DNA of 64,000 nucleotides, from positions 3,853-67,852 of the forward strand of contig UQMI01000011.1 in assembly GCA_900542045.1 (NCBI GenBank). Direction: 5' to 3'. Position 1 is the stretch's first letter. Each line of letters begins with the position of its first letter. This document shows, piece after piece, positions 24,243-34,248 of the stretch. A program made the translations under genes and the position numbers. This DNA is from an uncultured Blautia sp. GTDB taxonomy: Bacteria > Bacillota > Clostridia > Lachnospirales > Lachnospiraceae. The notes below the pieces were generated by a model. It searched no databases, was not told the origin of the DNA, and saw nothing but the letters and a program-made list of their open reading frames with translations.

Positions 24243-25385
24243 TCATACTTTCTGTCTTTTTGCAATAAATACCGGGAAGGTATCATTTCCTTTGATCTCC
24301 TTGCCCTCACTGATGGTCACATTCTTATCAGAAACCACATAGTCCAGGACAGCTCCCGGTCCCACGCAGGTATCCTGCATCAGTACGCAGTTGGTTACCT
24401 TTGCGCCCTTGCCTACCTTTACACCACGGAACAGAATGCTGTTCTCCACTTCACCTTCGATCACGCAGCCGTCTGCCGCCATCACATTGCTGACTTTGGA
24501 ACTCTCCATGTAACGGGTGGGGTTGTCATCACGGATCTTGGTATAGATGGGATTTCCGGAAAAGAGCGCATCCAGATTCTCATCGTCCAGCAGCCGCATG
24601 TTCTCATTGAAATAAGACTGCATATCGGCAATACGAGCCACATAGCCATCATAGCGGAACGCCCGCACATCCAGCTTGTCCAGCTGTGCTGCCAGAATAT
24701 CTCTCTCAAAATACGGGAGTCCGTGAACAAATGCCGTATTCACTTTGTCAATCAGCAGTTCTCTTTCAATGATATAAATATTCATGGACAGATTCTGCAC
24801 ACCGGGCTTTTCAGAATTGAGGTAGATCTTCCTGACCTTATCTCCCTCCAGGCTGAAGGTATAATACATTTCCGTGTTCGTTCCATGGTTTTCCAGGAAC
24901 TTCTTGGGAATTTCCGCTTCGTTGTATACCACCGTCACATCTGCGCCGCTCTCCACATGGGCATCGATCAGAGCTTTAAAATCAAAGTTCACCGCTTTGT
25001 TGGTATCGCACATGATCACAAATTTTTCTTTGCACCCCCGCAGGAATCCAAGGATACTTGCCAGAGCGTCCACACGTCCATTGTAAACCTTGACATTTTT
25101 GTCAGAATAGGGCGGGAAAATATTCAGTCCTCCATTTTTTCTTGCCAGATCCCATTCCCGTCCGGATCCCAGATGATCCATCAGAGAATGATAGTTGTTG
25201 CGGACAAGAATCGAAATATTGCCGATACCGCTGTTCACCATACCGGACAGCATGAAATCGATCAGACGATAACGGCTGGCAAAAGGAATTGACGCCATCA
25301 GACGCACACTCACCAGTTCTGGAACCAGACTGTCATAACTGTTTGGAAAAATGATGCCCATTGCATCTGCATTGGAATTTACCAT
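24243..25385 (-). CDS. glgD: GlgD, regulatory subunit of ADP-glucose pyrophosphorylase
   Basis: A 380-residue GlgC homologue with the nucleotidyltransferase N-half and left-handed beta-helix C-half (hexapeptide-like [20 protein letters not shown] near 300-330). The catalytic GGxGxRL loop of GlgC is absent: the start reads [20 protein letters not shown], so it is the modifier subunit, as in other Firmicutes. It overlaps glgC by 7 bp and the two should form a heterotetramer that commits glucose-1-P to glycogen. glgA and glgP are not in the window. Confidence 0.93.
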   Translation of the reverse strand: MVNSNADAMGIIFPNSYDSLVPELVSVRLMASIPFASRYRLIDFMLSGMVNSGIGNISILVRNNYHSLMDHLGSGREWDLARKNGGLNIFPPYSDKNVKVYNGRVDALASILGFLRGCKEKFVIMCDTNKAVNFDFKALIDAHVESGADVTVVYNEAEIPKKFLENHGTNTEMYYTFSLEGDKVRKIYLNSEKPGVQNLSMNIYIIERELLIDKVNTAFVHGLPYFERDILAAQLDKLDVRAFRYDGYVARIADMQSYFNENMRLLDDENLDALFSGNPIYTKIRDDNPTRYMESSKVSNVMAADGCVIEGEVENSILFRGVKVGKGAKVTNCVLMQDTCVGPGAVLDYVVSDKNVTISEGKEIKGNDTFPVFIAKRQKV

Positions 25386-26587
25386 TGTTCTTCACCGCCC
25401 TTTACATTATTATTTACCATGGCATTCGGCCCAATCTTGGCATTGTCTCCCACATACACACCGGAACCGACGGTGGCCACTCCGCTTTCTCCGTCTTCCG
25501 GCATGGCTCCCACCACCGCGTTCTCACCGATCACCACGTTCTCTGCAATAATACAGTGTCTCACTACGGCACCGGACTTGATCACTGTGCCGCCCATTAC
25601 TACGGCATCTTCTACCACGGCCCCTTCTTCCACACGCACGCCGGCGAACAGAATGGAATGTTTTACATTGCCGTAGATCCGGCAGCCGTCTGTAATCATG
25701 GCGTTTTCCACCACTGCATCTTTGCTGATCTTGTGTCCGGTCATACCGCTGTTGCGGCTGTAGATCTTCCAGTTGTCATCAAACAGATTGATTCCGCTGT
25801 GCTCCGGATCCAGCACTTCCATATTGGCTTCCCAGAGAGAAGGAATGGTTCCCACATCTTTCCAGTATCCATTGAAGTGGTACGCATACATGCTGCGTCC
25901 GTCCCGGAGAAGGTTGGGAATAATGTTGTTGCCGAAGTCATTTTCCGAGTTGGGATCTGCCTCATCTTCCACCAGGTATTTCTTGAGGATATCCCAGTTA
26001 AAGATATAAATACCCATGGAAGCCAGGTTGGACTTGGGATTCTTGGGTTTTTCCTGGAATTCGGTGATCTTGTCATTCTCATCCGCCACCATCAATCCGA
26101 AACGGGAAGCCTCTTCCCAGGGCACTTCCATAACGGCCACGCTGAATTCTGCGCCTTTTTCCTTGTGGAACTTCAGAAAATCACTGTAGTCCTGCTTGCA
26201 GATCTGGTCACCGGACAAAATAATCACGTACTGCGGGTTGTAACGTTCAATAAATGAAATATTCTGATAAATCGCATTGGCAGTACCTTTGTACCAATCG
26301 GAACCGGAAGCCTGCTGGTAAGGCGGCAGCACATGCACACCGCCGTGAAGACGGTCCAGATCCCAGGGCTGTCCATTGCCGATATATTCATTCAGCACCA
26401 GCGGCTGATACTGTGTCAGAATACCTACAGTGTCAATTCCGGAATTTACACAGTTCGACAGTGGAAAATCGATGATCCGATATTTTCCTCCAAAGGGAAC
26501 TGCGGGTTTTGCCAGCTTCTGGGTCAACGCATATAAACGGGATCCCTGTCCGCCGGCAAGAAGCATTGCAATCATTTCTTTTGCCAT
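25379..26587 (-). CDS. glgC: Glucose-1-phosphate adenylyltransferase, catalytic subunit
   Basis: A 402-residue enzyme making ADP-glucose from glucose-1-P and ATP, the control step of glycogen synthesis. The nucleotide loop [14 protein letters not shown] is at 9-22, followed by [19 protein letters not shown] and the Glc-1-P region; the C-terminal beta-helix has hexapeptide repeats from about 290 ([19 protein letters not shown]). The extended -10 promoter upstream drives glgC-glgD. AGGGGGAAA lies before the ATG. Confidence 0.96.
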   Translation of the reverse strand: MAKEMIAMLLAGGQGSRLYALTQKLAKPAVPFGGKYRIIDFPLSNCVNSGIDTVGILTQYQPLVLNEYIGNGQPWDLDRLHGGVHVLPPYQQASGSDWYKGTANAIYQNISFIERYNPQYVIILSGDQICKQDYSDFLKFHKEKGAEFSVAVMEVPWEEASRFGLMVADENDKITEFQEKPKNPKSNLASMGIYIFNWDILKKYLVEDEADPNSENDFGNNIIPNLLRDGRSMYAYHFNGYWKDVGTIPSLWEANMEVLDPEHSGINLFDDNWKIYSRNSGMTGHKISKDAVVENAMITDGCRIYGNVKHSILFAGVRVEEGAVVEDAVVMGGTVIKSGAVVRHCIIAENVVIGENAVVGAMPEDGESGVATVGSGVYVGDNAKIGPNAMVNNNVKGGEEQW

Positions 26588-26627
26588 AATATTTCCCCCT
26601 GCTAATTCTGATAATACTGGTATTGCA

Positions 26628-26657
26628 ATTATACCATATTTTTCATGAAATCCACAA
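26628..26657 (-). promoter_or_regulatory. glgCD promoter with dyad over the -35
   Basis: TTGTGG (26652-26657), 18 bp, TATAAT (26628-26633) with TG extension, minus strand. CCACAA-TAATG-TTGTGG (26652-26668) is an inverted repeat covering the -35, a candidate operator. Confidence 0.65.
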
Positions 26658-26708
26658 CATTATTGTGGAAATTCACGTTATTTTTCCTATCATCCCCATG
26701 GGTTATTG

Positions 26709-27986
26709 TTAAATATTCTTAAAGTGAAACTGTTTTCTGCCGGAAGCGTAATCGTCCACCACCTGACCTTTGCCAAACAGTTTATATTTATAGCTTACCA
26801 GGCCCTCCAGCCCCACAGGTCCCCGGGCATGGATCTTGCCGGTGCTGATTCCCACTTCCGCACCCAGACCATAACGGTAGCCGTCCGCAAAACGGGTGGA
26901 GCAGTTCTGATATACCCCTGCGGAATCCACCATCTGCATGAACAATGCTGCGGTTTCTCTGTTCTCTGTGATAATGCAGTCCGTATGATGGGAACCGTAC
27001 ATATTAATGTGACGAATGGCTTCTTCTGCATTCTCCACTGTTTTCACCGAGAGGATATAATCCAGATATTCCGTGGAAAAATCTTCTTCTGTGGCCGGTT
27101 CGCAATCGATCACCTGCCTGATCTCTGCGGTTCCCCGAATCTCCACATGCTTTGCGTCCAGGGCTTCTTTCAGGGCCGGCATCAGAGCCTGCACCACATC
27201 CGTGTGTACCAGAAGTGTCTCCACCGTATTGCAGGCAGAAACATACTGGGTCTTGGCATCCACGATCACCGGAACCGCCTTTGCCAGATCCGCGTCTTTG
27301 TCCACATAAATATGACAGATGCCGTCTGCATGGCCCATGACCGGAATCTTGGTATTGTTCATAATATACTGCACAAAAGCATTGGATCCTCTGGGGATCA
27401 GCAGATCTACACTGTCATGGCAGTCCAGAAGCTCCCGGATCTCTTCCCGGGCTTCCAGCTGCAACATGCAGTTCTCCGGCAGCCCTGCTTCTAATGCCTT
27501 CTCGTAAATAATGGAAAAGAGCGCCTTATTGGTCTGCATGGCTTCGCTTCCGCCCTTGAGCACTGCGCAGTTGCCGCTCTTGATACAAAGGGCGGAAATC
27601 TGCACCAGCGCATCGGGTCTGGCTTCAAAGATCACACCGATGACACCGATGGGACAGGTTTCCCGGTACAATACCAGATCGGCATCCAGTTCTCTGGCCT
27701 CCTTAACCTGGAACAGGGGGTCCGGCAGTCCAATCAGATCCCGGATTCCTGCCGTCACATCTGTCAGCTTATGTTCATCAAATTTCAGACGGTTCAGAAC
27801 CGGAACAGGAATTCCCGCTTTCTTGGCATTTTCCATGTCCTCCCGATTCGCCTGGAAAATCTTATCGCTGTTCCTCTGCAGTCCTTCCGCGATGGCTGCC
27901 AACGCACGGTTTCTTACTTCCTCCGGCAGGATTGCCAGCCTGGGTCCGGCCAATTTTACTTGTCTGATACGTTCCTGAATACTCAT
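26709..27986 (-). CDS. proA: Gamma-glutamyl phosphate reductase
   Basis: A 425-residue aldehyde-dehydrogenase-fold enzyme, second step of proline synthesis (glutamyl-5-phosphate to glutamate semialdehyde with NADPH). I start at 27986 (MSIQERIRQV) with AAGGAA nearby. The catalytic Cys is in VSACNTVETLLVH near residue 250; IGVIFEARPDALVQI is a family marker. proB is not adjacent. It lies 41 bp downstream of the HPt gene in the same direction, so it may be the tail of that transcript. No own promoter is obvious. Confidence 0.95.
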   Translation of the reverse strand: MSIQERIRQVKLAGPRLAILPEEVRNRALAAIAEGLQRNSDKIFQANREDMENAKKAGIPVPVLNRLKFDEHKLTDVTAGIRDLIGLPDPLFQVKEARELDADLVLYRETCPIGVIGVIFEARPDALVQISALCIKSGNCAVLKGGSEAMQTNKALFSIIYEKALEAGLPENCMLQLEAREEIRELLDCHDSVDLLIPRGSNAFVQYIMNNTKIPVMGHADGICHIYVDKDADLAKAVPVIVDAKTQYVSACNTVETLLVHTDVVQALMPALKEALDAKHVEIRGTAEIRQVIDCEPATEEDFSTEYLDYILSVKTVENAEEAIRHINMYGSHHTDCIITENRETAALFMQMVDSAGVYQNCSTRFADGYRYGLGAEVGISTGKIHARGPVGLEGLVSYKYKLFGKGQVVDDYASGRKQFHFKNI

Positions 27987-28027
27987 GATTTCTTCCTTTC
28001 TGCCCCAGAGGCATTTTGTCTTACATC

Positions 28028-28387
28028 TCAATCCATTTCTGTTTCCAGATTCCTGATGGCTTCTATTGCTCGCTGATAGGCGGTCTTTACTTCTTCAAAC
28101 ATGCCCCCGGTTCCTGCTGTTTTCCCCTGACGCAGCGCTTCTGTCAGAGGTTCACAGGCCCGCAGGAGGTCCTGAAGCCCCAGATTCTGGCACACACCTT
28201 TCAATGTATGAACTGCCCGGAATGCTTCTGGTCCATCTTCCTCACGAAGTTTCACTTCCAGAGCCGCAAAGCTTGGATCTGCCGGAAATTTTTTCAAAAA
28301 TTTCACGATCAGCCGCTCACTGCGCAGTCTCCCCAATACCTCTTCATAATTTCCGCCCATCGCCTTATAACATTCACTTATATTCAT
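28028..28387 (-). CDS. HPt (histidine phosphotransfer) domain protein
   Basis: A 119-residue four-helix HPt protein. The phospho-accepting His is H60 in AFRAVHTLKGVCQNLG, the canonical HxxKG motif. Five bp separate it from the upstream response regulator, so the two are expected to exchange phosphate. No histidine kinase is in the window, so the donor is unknown. Alternatively it could be charged by PTS proteins encoded upstream, but nothing in the sequence proves this. Confidence 0.88.
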   Translation of the reverse strand: MNISECYKAMGGNYEEVLGRLRSERLIVKFLKKFPADPSFAALEVKLREEDGPEAFRAVHTLKGVCQNLGLQDLLRACEPLTEALRQGKTAGTGGMFEEVKTAYQRAIEAIRNLETEMD

Positions 28388-28392
28388 CTTTT

Positions 28393-30477
28393 TCAGTCTC
28401 CTTCTTCCAGTCCTTTGCCATGTTCAATAGGAGAAAGCACCGAAAGCATATGTTCCATGGAATCATCATAGAAACAATATTTTCCCCGCCCGCTCCGTTT
28501 GGCTGCATAAAGGGCTTTATCCGCCTGGTGAAACAAGGTATCGTAATCTATTTTTTCTGATTTTGTACAGGAAATTCCCATGGTGACAGAAATGGGAAAT
28601 CCTCTGTACTCCCCGTTCAGCATATGGAATATCCGCTCCACGATCTTTTGAAGTTCTTCCTTATATTCCAGAAAGATCATAAATTCATCTCCGCCTACCC
28701 GGGCCCCCAGATCTGTACTGCGAATACTGCGCAGCAGCTTTTTCGCCACATAGCGGAGCACCTGATCTCCGAAAATGTGGCCATACCTGTCATTGGCACC
28801 TTTAAACAGATCCAGATCAACAATCATCAGCGCATACTGCTTCGCCGGCATTTCCTGCAGGTACTTTCGAATCGTCCGATTGGCGTACTCATGATTCCAG
28901 AGTCCTGTCAGGCTATCATGCGTCGCTTTGTACTGCAGATCTTCCCACTGCAGATATTCTTCATGGATATCCGTAATCTTGCCAATGATACCGGTACACT
29001 TGGGATTCTCTTCCGGAGACCAGGTGGAACGGCAGATAATCCGGTGCCACCGTTCTTTTCCGTCGATCCAAAGCGGACACTCATAACGGACCATAGGACG
29101 TTCCGGTGTTGTATTCCGGACTGCATTCTGTAAATCTTTCATTCGTTCTGCCGAAATACAGGCCAGCACCGCAGGGTCTTCTCTTGGATTTTCTATGATT
29201 TCCTTCAGCTTCAGCAGGGCAGCTCCTTTTTCTGTGAAGATCACCATCGGAGGTGTATTCGTATATTCAAACTGCACTTCTCCAGACATAACTGCCAGTG
29301 AATCGTACTTGGTACGCTCATTCTCCAGAAGCTCCAGAGACCGGTTGGATACCTCCAAATCTGCATAGCGGATCCTGTCTTCAATGATATTCATCAGCTT
29401 TCCTGTATTTCTTTCACTCAGAGTAGCCGTATTCAGTTCTTCCTGAATATGATCCCCGATTTCCAGCAAACAGCGGATCAGCAGGGGACTGAAGGCGCCG
29501 CAGTCGCCGCAGCCGATCATCTCCAGTGCTTTTTCATGTGTATAGGCTTCTTTGTATACACGCCGGGAAGTCAGCGCATCGTATACATCTGCCAGAGACA
29601 CGATCTGCGCGGACAGCGGAATCTGATCTCCTTCCAGTCCATCCGGGTATCCTCTGCCATCGTACCGCTCATGATGCCATCTGCATATTTCATATGCAGT
29701 TCTTACCAGAGGTTCTTCCTGATGAAAAGGAAGTTCCTTCAGCATGGCAGCCCCGGCCGTAGTATGGGTTTTCATAACCTCATACTCTTCCTCAGTAAGG
29801 CGGCCGGGCTTGTTCAGTATTTTATCATCAATGGCAATTTTACCGATATCATGAAGCGCCGATGCCTGCCCGATCAGCGCAATTTCATCTTCCCCCAGGC
29901 TGTAACGGTCTGTGATCTGAGTCAAATGCTTCAGGAGCATTTCTGTGATTGTACGAATATGCAGTACATGCAGCCCGCTTTCGCCGTTTCGAAACTCCAC
30001 AATATGGCTGAGTATGCCGATCATCAGATCCTGGCTTTTTTCTTTTTCATGGATCTGATCCGCTACCATGCCGATGAGCTTTTTCTGCTTCGCATACAGC
30101 ATCAGTGTGTTGAGCACTCTCCGCCGTACAATAAGCGCATCAAAGGGACGGCTGATAAAATCTGTCACTCCCAGTTCATACGCCTTCTCAATATAAGACG
30201 AACGGCTTTCTGCGGAAATCATGATCACAGGGATATTTTCCAGCCAGCGTCTCCGGGTCATGACCTCGAGAACTTCATACCCATCCATATAAGGCATTAC
30301 AATATCCAGAAGCACCAGTGAAACCGACTTCTCCATCTGTTCCAGAATTTTCACAGCCTCTCTTCCGTCTGCCGCCTCGAATATTTCAAATTCTTCTCCC
30401 AGCATATCTGCCAGAATGGAACGATTCATTTCCGAATCATCTGCAATCAGTATCGTTTGCTTACTCTCTGCCTTCAT
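28393..30477 (-). CDS. Response regulator: REC, HD-GYP, PAS-like, GGDEF
   Basis: A 694-residue c-di-GMP signalling protein. REC (1-125): D13/D14 acidic pocket, phosphoacceptor D58 in VLLDIVMP; the usual Lys of KPF is Arg (RPF). HD-GYP (~150-345): ALHDIGKIAI and RYDGRGYPDG intact, so it can hydrolyse c-di-GMP. A PAS-like segment (~395-510) with TGIIGKITDIHEE follows. GGDEF (~525-690): DSLTGLWNHEYANR and RVGGDEFMIF intact, so it can also make c-di-GMP. It follows ptsI by 8 bp and precedes HPt by 5 bp. A bifunctional switch set by REC phosphorylation is likely. Confidence 0.93.
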   Translation of the reverse strand: MKAESKQTILIADDSEMNRSILADMLGEEFEIFEAADGREAVKILEQMEKSVSLVLLDIVMPYMDGYEVLEVMTRRRWLENIPVIMISAESRSSYIEKAYELGVTDFISRPFDALIVRRRVLNTLMLYAKQKKLIGMVADQIHEKEKSQDLMIGILSHIVEFRNGESGLHVLHIRTITEMLLKHLTQITDRYSLGEDEIALIGQASALHDIGKIAIDDKILNKPGRLTEEEYEVMKTHTTAGAAMLKELPFHQEEPLVRTAYEICRWHHERYDGRGYPDGLEGDQIPLSAQIVSLADVYDALTSRRVYKEAYTHEKALEMIGCGDCGAFSPLLIRCLLEIGDHIQEELNTATLSERNTGKLMNIIEDRIRYADLEVSNRSLELLENERTKYDSLAVMSGEVQFEYTNTPPMVIFTEKGAALLKLKEIIENPREDPAVLACISAERMKDLQNAVRNTTPERPMVRYECPLWIDGKERWHRIICRSTWSPEENPKCTGIIGKITDIHEEYLQWEDLQYKATHDSLTGLWNHEYANRTIRKYLQEMPAKQYALMIVDLDLFKGANDRYGHIFGDQVLRYVAKKLLRSIRSTDLGARVGGDEFMIFLEYKEELQKIVERIFHMLNGEYRGFPISVTMGISCTKSEKIDYDTLFHQADKALYAAKRSGRGKYCFYDDSMEHMLSVLSPIEHGKGLEEGD

Positions 30478-30485
30478 ACTAATTT

Positions 30486-32114
30486 CTATTCCGCATAACG
30501 CATTTCCCGAATGGTCTTTCGAAGTTTCAATACCATGGATGGGGCCACGGACAACTCATCCACACCCATGCGCACAAAAGTTTCTGTCAGGCTTGGGTCC
30601 GCACCCAGCTCTCCGCAGATTCCCGCCCATTTTCCTGCTTTGTGGGCATTGTCCACCACCATCCGGATCATACGCAGGATTGCTTTGTGGTGCGGATTGT
30701 AAAAATCATCCAGTTTCTCATTCTGCCTGTCAATGGCCAGCGTATACTGGGTCAGATCATTGGTACCGATACTGAAGAAGTCCACCAGTTCCGCCAGCTC
30801 ATCACTGATCATAACTGCCGCCGGAGTTTCGATCATAATTCCCTGTTCCGGAATCTTAAACGGAATCTGAGCTGTTTCCAGCTCCTGTTTCACTTCTTCC
30901 ACGATTTCATAGATCCGCTTCACTTCTTCTACAGAAGTGATCATGGGATACATAATGGAAAGATTGCCGAAAACCGCCGCGCGGAGCAGAGCACGGAGCT
31001 GTGTCTTGAAAATATCCGGCTGCTTCAGACAGATACGGATGGCGCGGTAGCCCATGGCAGGGTTGTCCTCCTTGCCCAAGTTAAAATAATCCACCTGTTT
31101 ATCTGCTCCGATATCCAGCGTCCGTATAATGACCTTTTTGCCGGCCATAGTCTGTACTACCTGTTTATACGCCTGGAACTGCTCTTCTTCTGCCGGAAAA
31201 TCATCTCTTCCCAGATACAGAAATTCACTGCGGAACAGACCGATGCCTCCTGCGTCATTTTCCAGCACATAGCCAACATCTCCCACACTTCCAATATTGG
31301 CATAAATATGGATCTTTTTACCATCCAGCGTAACATTTTCCTTGCCTTTCAATGTCTGAAGCAGCTGCAGCTTCTCTTTTTCTTCTTTTATCCGCACCTC
31401 TGTCTCGCTGCACAGCTCCTCTGTGGGGTCAAAAACCACTTCACCCTTGAAGCCGTCCACAATGGCCCTCATTCCATTCTGGATCTCCCCCAGGTTCATG
31501 TTCACACCGATCAGAGCCGGAATATTCATCATACGGGCCAGAATGGCAGTATGCGAATTGGTGGAGCCATGCACCGTTACAAACGCCAGAATCTTCTCTT
31601 TATCCATCTGTACGGTTTCACTGGGACTCAGATCATCTGCAATAATAATGGAAGGATCCATTTCCGCAAAATCAAGCTCCATTCCGCCCTGGAGATTTCT
31701 TACCAGCCGGTTGGAAATGTCCCGGATATCCGCTGCTCTGGCACGCATGTATTCATCATCCATACTGGAAAACATTTCCGCAAAGTTATCTCCGGTCACT
31801 GCCGTCGCATATTCAGCATTTACCATTTCTGTACGGATCATGTTCTGGATCGCATCCCGGTAATCGTCATCCTCCAACATCATCTGATGCACTTCAAAGA
31901 TAGCGGCGCTGGCTTCTCCTACTTCTTTTACAGCTTTTTCATACAGCTTCTGCAGCTGTTCCGCTGCCTGCGCGGCTGCTTCCTCTACCCGTTTTATCTC
32001 TTCGTCTGCATCTTCGATCTTTTTTCTTTTTACTAACTCATCATTATTCTTCAGAACTGCCACGGGTCCCATAACAATTCCCTTGTACACTGACTTTCCC
32101 GTAAATTTCATCAT
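30486..32114 (-). CDS. ptsI: PTS enzyme I (PEP:protein phosphotransferase)
   Basis: A 542-residue general PTS protein that takes phosphate from PEP and gives it to HPr. Start placed at 32114 (MMKFTGKSV) because GGAGGAGG lies 10 bp before; the next ATG is also possible. The phospho-His is in HGSTNSHTAILAR near 185-190. The PEP-binding barrel has GYRAIRICL and the C-terminal IGTNDLTQYTLAIDR with the catalytic Cys region WAGICGELGAD. Length is slightly short of the 570-575 usual. It sits after ptsH in the trehalose operon, with a 210-bp gap that holds a possible promoter. Confidence 0.96.
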   Translation of the reverse strand: MMKFTGKSVYKGIVMGPVAVLKNNDELVKRKKIEDADEEIKRVEEAAAQAAEQLQKLYEKAVKEVGEASAAIFEVHQMMLEDDDYRDAIQNMIRTEMVNAEYATAVTGDNFAEMFSSMDDEYMRARAADIRDISNRLVRNLQGGMELDFAEMDPSIIIADDLSPSETVQMDKEKILAFVTVHGSTNSHTAILARMMNIPALIGVNMNLGEIQNGMRAIVDGFKGEVVFDPTEELCSETEVRIKEEKEKLQLLQTLKGKENVTLDGKKIHIYANIGSVGDVGYVLENDAGGIGLFRSEFLYLGRDDFPAEEEQFQAYKQVVQTMAGKKVIIRTLDIGADKQVDYFNLGKEDNPAMGYRAIRICLKQPDIFKTQLRALLRAAVFGNLSIMYPMITSVEEVKRIYEIVEEVKQELETAQIPFKIPEQGIMIETPAAVMISDELAELVDFFSIGTNDLTQYTLAIDRQNEKLDDFYNPHHKAILRMIRMVVDNAHKAGKWAGICGELGADPSLTETFVRMGVDELSVAPSMVLKLRKTIREMRYAE

Positions 32115-32147
32115 TTTAGGCAATCCTCCTCCACATACTTTTTTATA

Positions 32148-32176
32148 ATTATACATGTATTTCCGGATAATTTCCA
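32148..32176 (-). promoter_or_regulatory. Possible internal promoter before ptsI
   Basis: TATAAT (32148-32153) with weak -35 TGGAAA (32171-32176), 17-bp spacing, minus strand. It would allow ptsI and the signalling genes to be made without trehalose. Confidence 0.4.
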
Positions 32177-32269
32177 CTGCTTCTGCAGATATACCGGACT
32201 TATTAGCGCCAATATTTTTTTTGCACGTTCTTCCCTATGGTGATTCTGCCTTTTTCTCCCTGCACTTAC

Positions 32270-32299
32270 GGCCAGACACAAAAGTCTGGCCGCATTTTT
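32270..32299. terminator. Hairpin between ptsH and ptsI
   Basis: GGCCAGAC-ACAAAA-GTCTGGCC, 26 bp past ptsH. The T-run (GCATTTTT) lies on the plus-strand side only, so as a minus-strand terminator it is imperfect; it may act as a processing or partial-termination site. Confidence 0.45.
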
Positions 32300-32324
32300 C
32301 CTCTCTTCATCTGAAGCCGGAATC

Positions 32325-32582
32325 TTACAGATTCTCCTCGAAGAACTTTTTTACTGCTTCATACGCTGCATCTTCATCCTCGCCGCTGATCTCTACCTGA
32401 ACAGTCTCTCCGCATTTCACACCCAGGCTCATGAGGGCCATCAGCTTGGTAGCCTCTGCTTTTTTTCCGTTTTTGCCGATCACTACTTTACTCTTGAATT
32501 TCTTTGCCTCTTTGGCCAGCATTCCTGCCGGTCTTGCATGGATCCCCACTTCGTCTTTGATCTCATAACTGAACTGTTTCAT
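32325..32582 (-). CDS. ptsH: HPr phosphocarrier protein with Lys at position 46
   Basis: An 85-residue HPr. The phospho-His H15 is in GIHARPAG, matching the family. At position 46, where Firmicute HPr has the regulatory Ser of the KSIMGVMSLG helix, this protein has Lys (EATKLMALMSLG), with T45 beside it. It should carry phosphate for transport but not be a substrate of HPr kinase at that position. Its start overlaps treA by 20 bp, with GGAGG inside treA. Confidence 0.94.
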   Translation of the reverse strand: MKQFSYEIKDEVGIHARPAGMLAKEAKKFKSKVVIGKNGKKAEATKLMALMSLGVKCGETVQVEISGEDEDAAYEAVKKFFEENL

Positions 32583-34236
32583 TTTCTTTTACCTCCTGTT
32601 TTTCCAATACAATCAGCTCATACGGCCGCAGGACAATTTCTTTTTCTTCTTTTACAGGCTGTCCCGGATAATTTTCCAGCAGCACCTGGTATTTTTCTTC
32701 CTGCGGTACCTCTACCCGGCGTTCCTCTCCTTTCAGGTTGCAGAACACCAGTAACTTTTCTTCTCCCAGCATCCGGCTATAGGACAGCACATCTGGTATA
32801 TCTTTTTCCGGGAACAGGATTTCTCCCTGGGAGATGACCTTTTTTTCTTTGCGCAGCTTCACCAGCTTCTGATAAAAGGCCAGGATAGATTCGGAATCTC
32901 CCTGCTGTGATTCCACATTGATCGTTTTATAATTCTCTGGAATACTCAGCCAGGGTTCGGCTGTGGAGAATCCACCGTATTCCCCGTCGGACCACTGCAT
33001 GGGGGTACGGCTGTTATCTCTGGAACGGGCTGCCAGAATTTCCAGGGCTTCTTCCCGGCTTTTGCCCTGGGAGAGAAGAATTTCATAATAATTCAGGCTC
33101 TCCACATCCCGGTACAGCTCCACCCGGTCATAATGGGGATTGGTCATACCGATTTCCTCGCCCTGATAAATGTAAGGCGTGCCCCGCATCAGATGAATGG
33201 CTCCTGCCAACATCTTGGCAGACTGTTTCCAGTATTTTTCCTCATCTCCCAGACGGGATACGATCCTGGGCTGGTCGTGGTTGCACCAGAACAGCGCGTT
33301 CCAGCCATTGCCCTCCTGCATTCCCAGCTGCCATTTCCGGTACAGTTCTTTCAGCGCTGCCAGATCCGGTTCCATCAGTTCCCATTTATCTCCGTTCTTA
33401 TAATCAATTTTCAGATGATGGAAATTAAAGCACATGGTCAGCTCTTTCTCCGCCGGATTGGAATAACGGATACAGTGCTCCAGTGTGGTGGAGGACATTT
33501 CACCCACAGTGATCATTCCCTCAATACCGCTGTCCCGCACCAGCTCCTTCAGATATTCATGTACCCGGGGGCCGTCGGTATAAAACCGTCTTCCATCTCC
33601 CCGATCATCATCTTCCCACACATCCGGCTTGGAGATCAGGTTTACCACATCGAAGCGGAATCCTTTGATTCCTTTCTCCTTCCAGAACCGCAGGATATCT
33701 TTTAATTCCTCTCTTACCTCCGGATTTTCCCAGTTCAGATCTGCCTGGCTCACATCAAAGAGATGCAGATACCATTTTCCCAATGACGGCACATATTCCC
33801 AGGCCGGCCCACCAAATTTGGATACCCAGTTGGTGGGAATCTTGTCCGGTATCCCTTCTTTAAAAATATAATAATCCTGGTATTTCTTCTCTCCTGCCAG
33901 CGCCTTCCGAAACCACTGGTGCTCTGTAGATGTGTGATTGAATACCATATCCAGCATCAGCCCGATTTCTCTGGCATCTGCCTGGGCAATCAGTTCTTCC
34001 AGATCTTCCATGGTTCCGAATCTGGGATCAATATTCCGATAATCCGCCACATCATAGCCGTTGTCATTCTGCGGTGACGGAAAGAAGGGAGTCAGCCACA
34101 GATAATCCACACCCAGTTTCTGAAGATAATCCAGCTTCTCAATGATTCCCCGGAGATCTCCCAGTCCGTCTCCATTGGAATCCCGAAAAGACTTCGGATA
34201 AATCTGATATACTACTTTATCTCTGAAATCTGCCAT
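32563..34236 (-). CDS. treA: Trehalose-6-phosphate hydrolase (GH13)
   Basis: A 557-residue glycoside hydrolase of the GH13 oligo-1,6-glucosidase/phosphotrehalase branch, splitting trehalose-6-P into glucose and glucose-6-P. It shows DMVFNHTS, GFRFDVVN with the nucleophile Asp (~200), TVGEMSS with the acid Glu (~257) and WCNHDQPR (~330). By sequence alone an oligo-1,6-glucosidase is possible, but treB lies 12 bp upstream and treR is divergent, so phosphotrehalase is preferred. The C-terminal beta domain is complete. Its end overlaps ptsH. Confidence 0.93.
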   Translation of the reverse strand: MADFRDKVVYQIYPKSFRDSNGDGLGDLRGIIEKLDYLQKLGVDYLWLTPFFPSPQNDNGYDVADYRNIDPRFGTMEDLEELIAQADAREIGLMLDMVFNHTSTEHQWFRKALAGEKKYQDYYIFKEGIPDKIPTNWVSKFGGPAWEYVPSLGKWYLHLFDVSQADLNWENPEVREELKDILRFWKEKGIKGFRFDVVNLISKPDVWEDDDRGDGRRFYTDGPRVHEYLKELVRDSGIEGMITVGEMSSTTLEHCIRYSNPAEKELTMCFNFHHLKIDYKNGDKWELMEPDLAALKELYRKWQLGMQEGNGWNALFWCNHDQPRIVSRLGDEEKYWKQSAKMLAGAIHLMRGTPYIYQGEEIGMTNPHYDRVELYRDVESLNYYEILLSQGKSREEALEILAARSRDNSRTPMQWSDGEYGGFSTAEPWLSIPENYKTINVESQQGDSESILAFYQKLVKLRKEKKVISQGEILFPEKDIPDVLSYSRMLGEEKLLVFCNLKGEERRVEVPQEEKYQVLLENYPGQPVKEEKEIVLRPYELIVLEKQEVKENETVQL

Positions 34237-34248
34237 ATGTCTGTCTCC

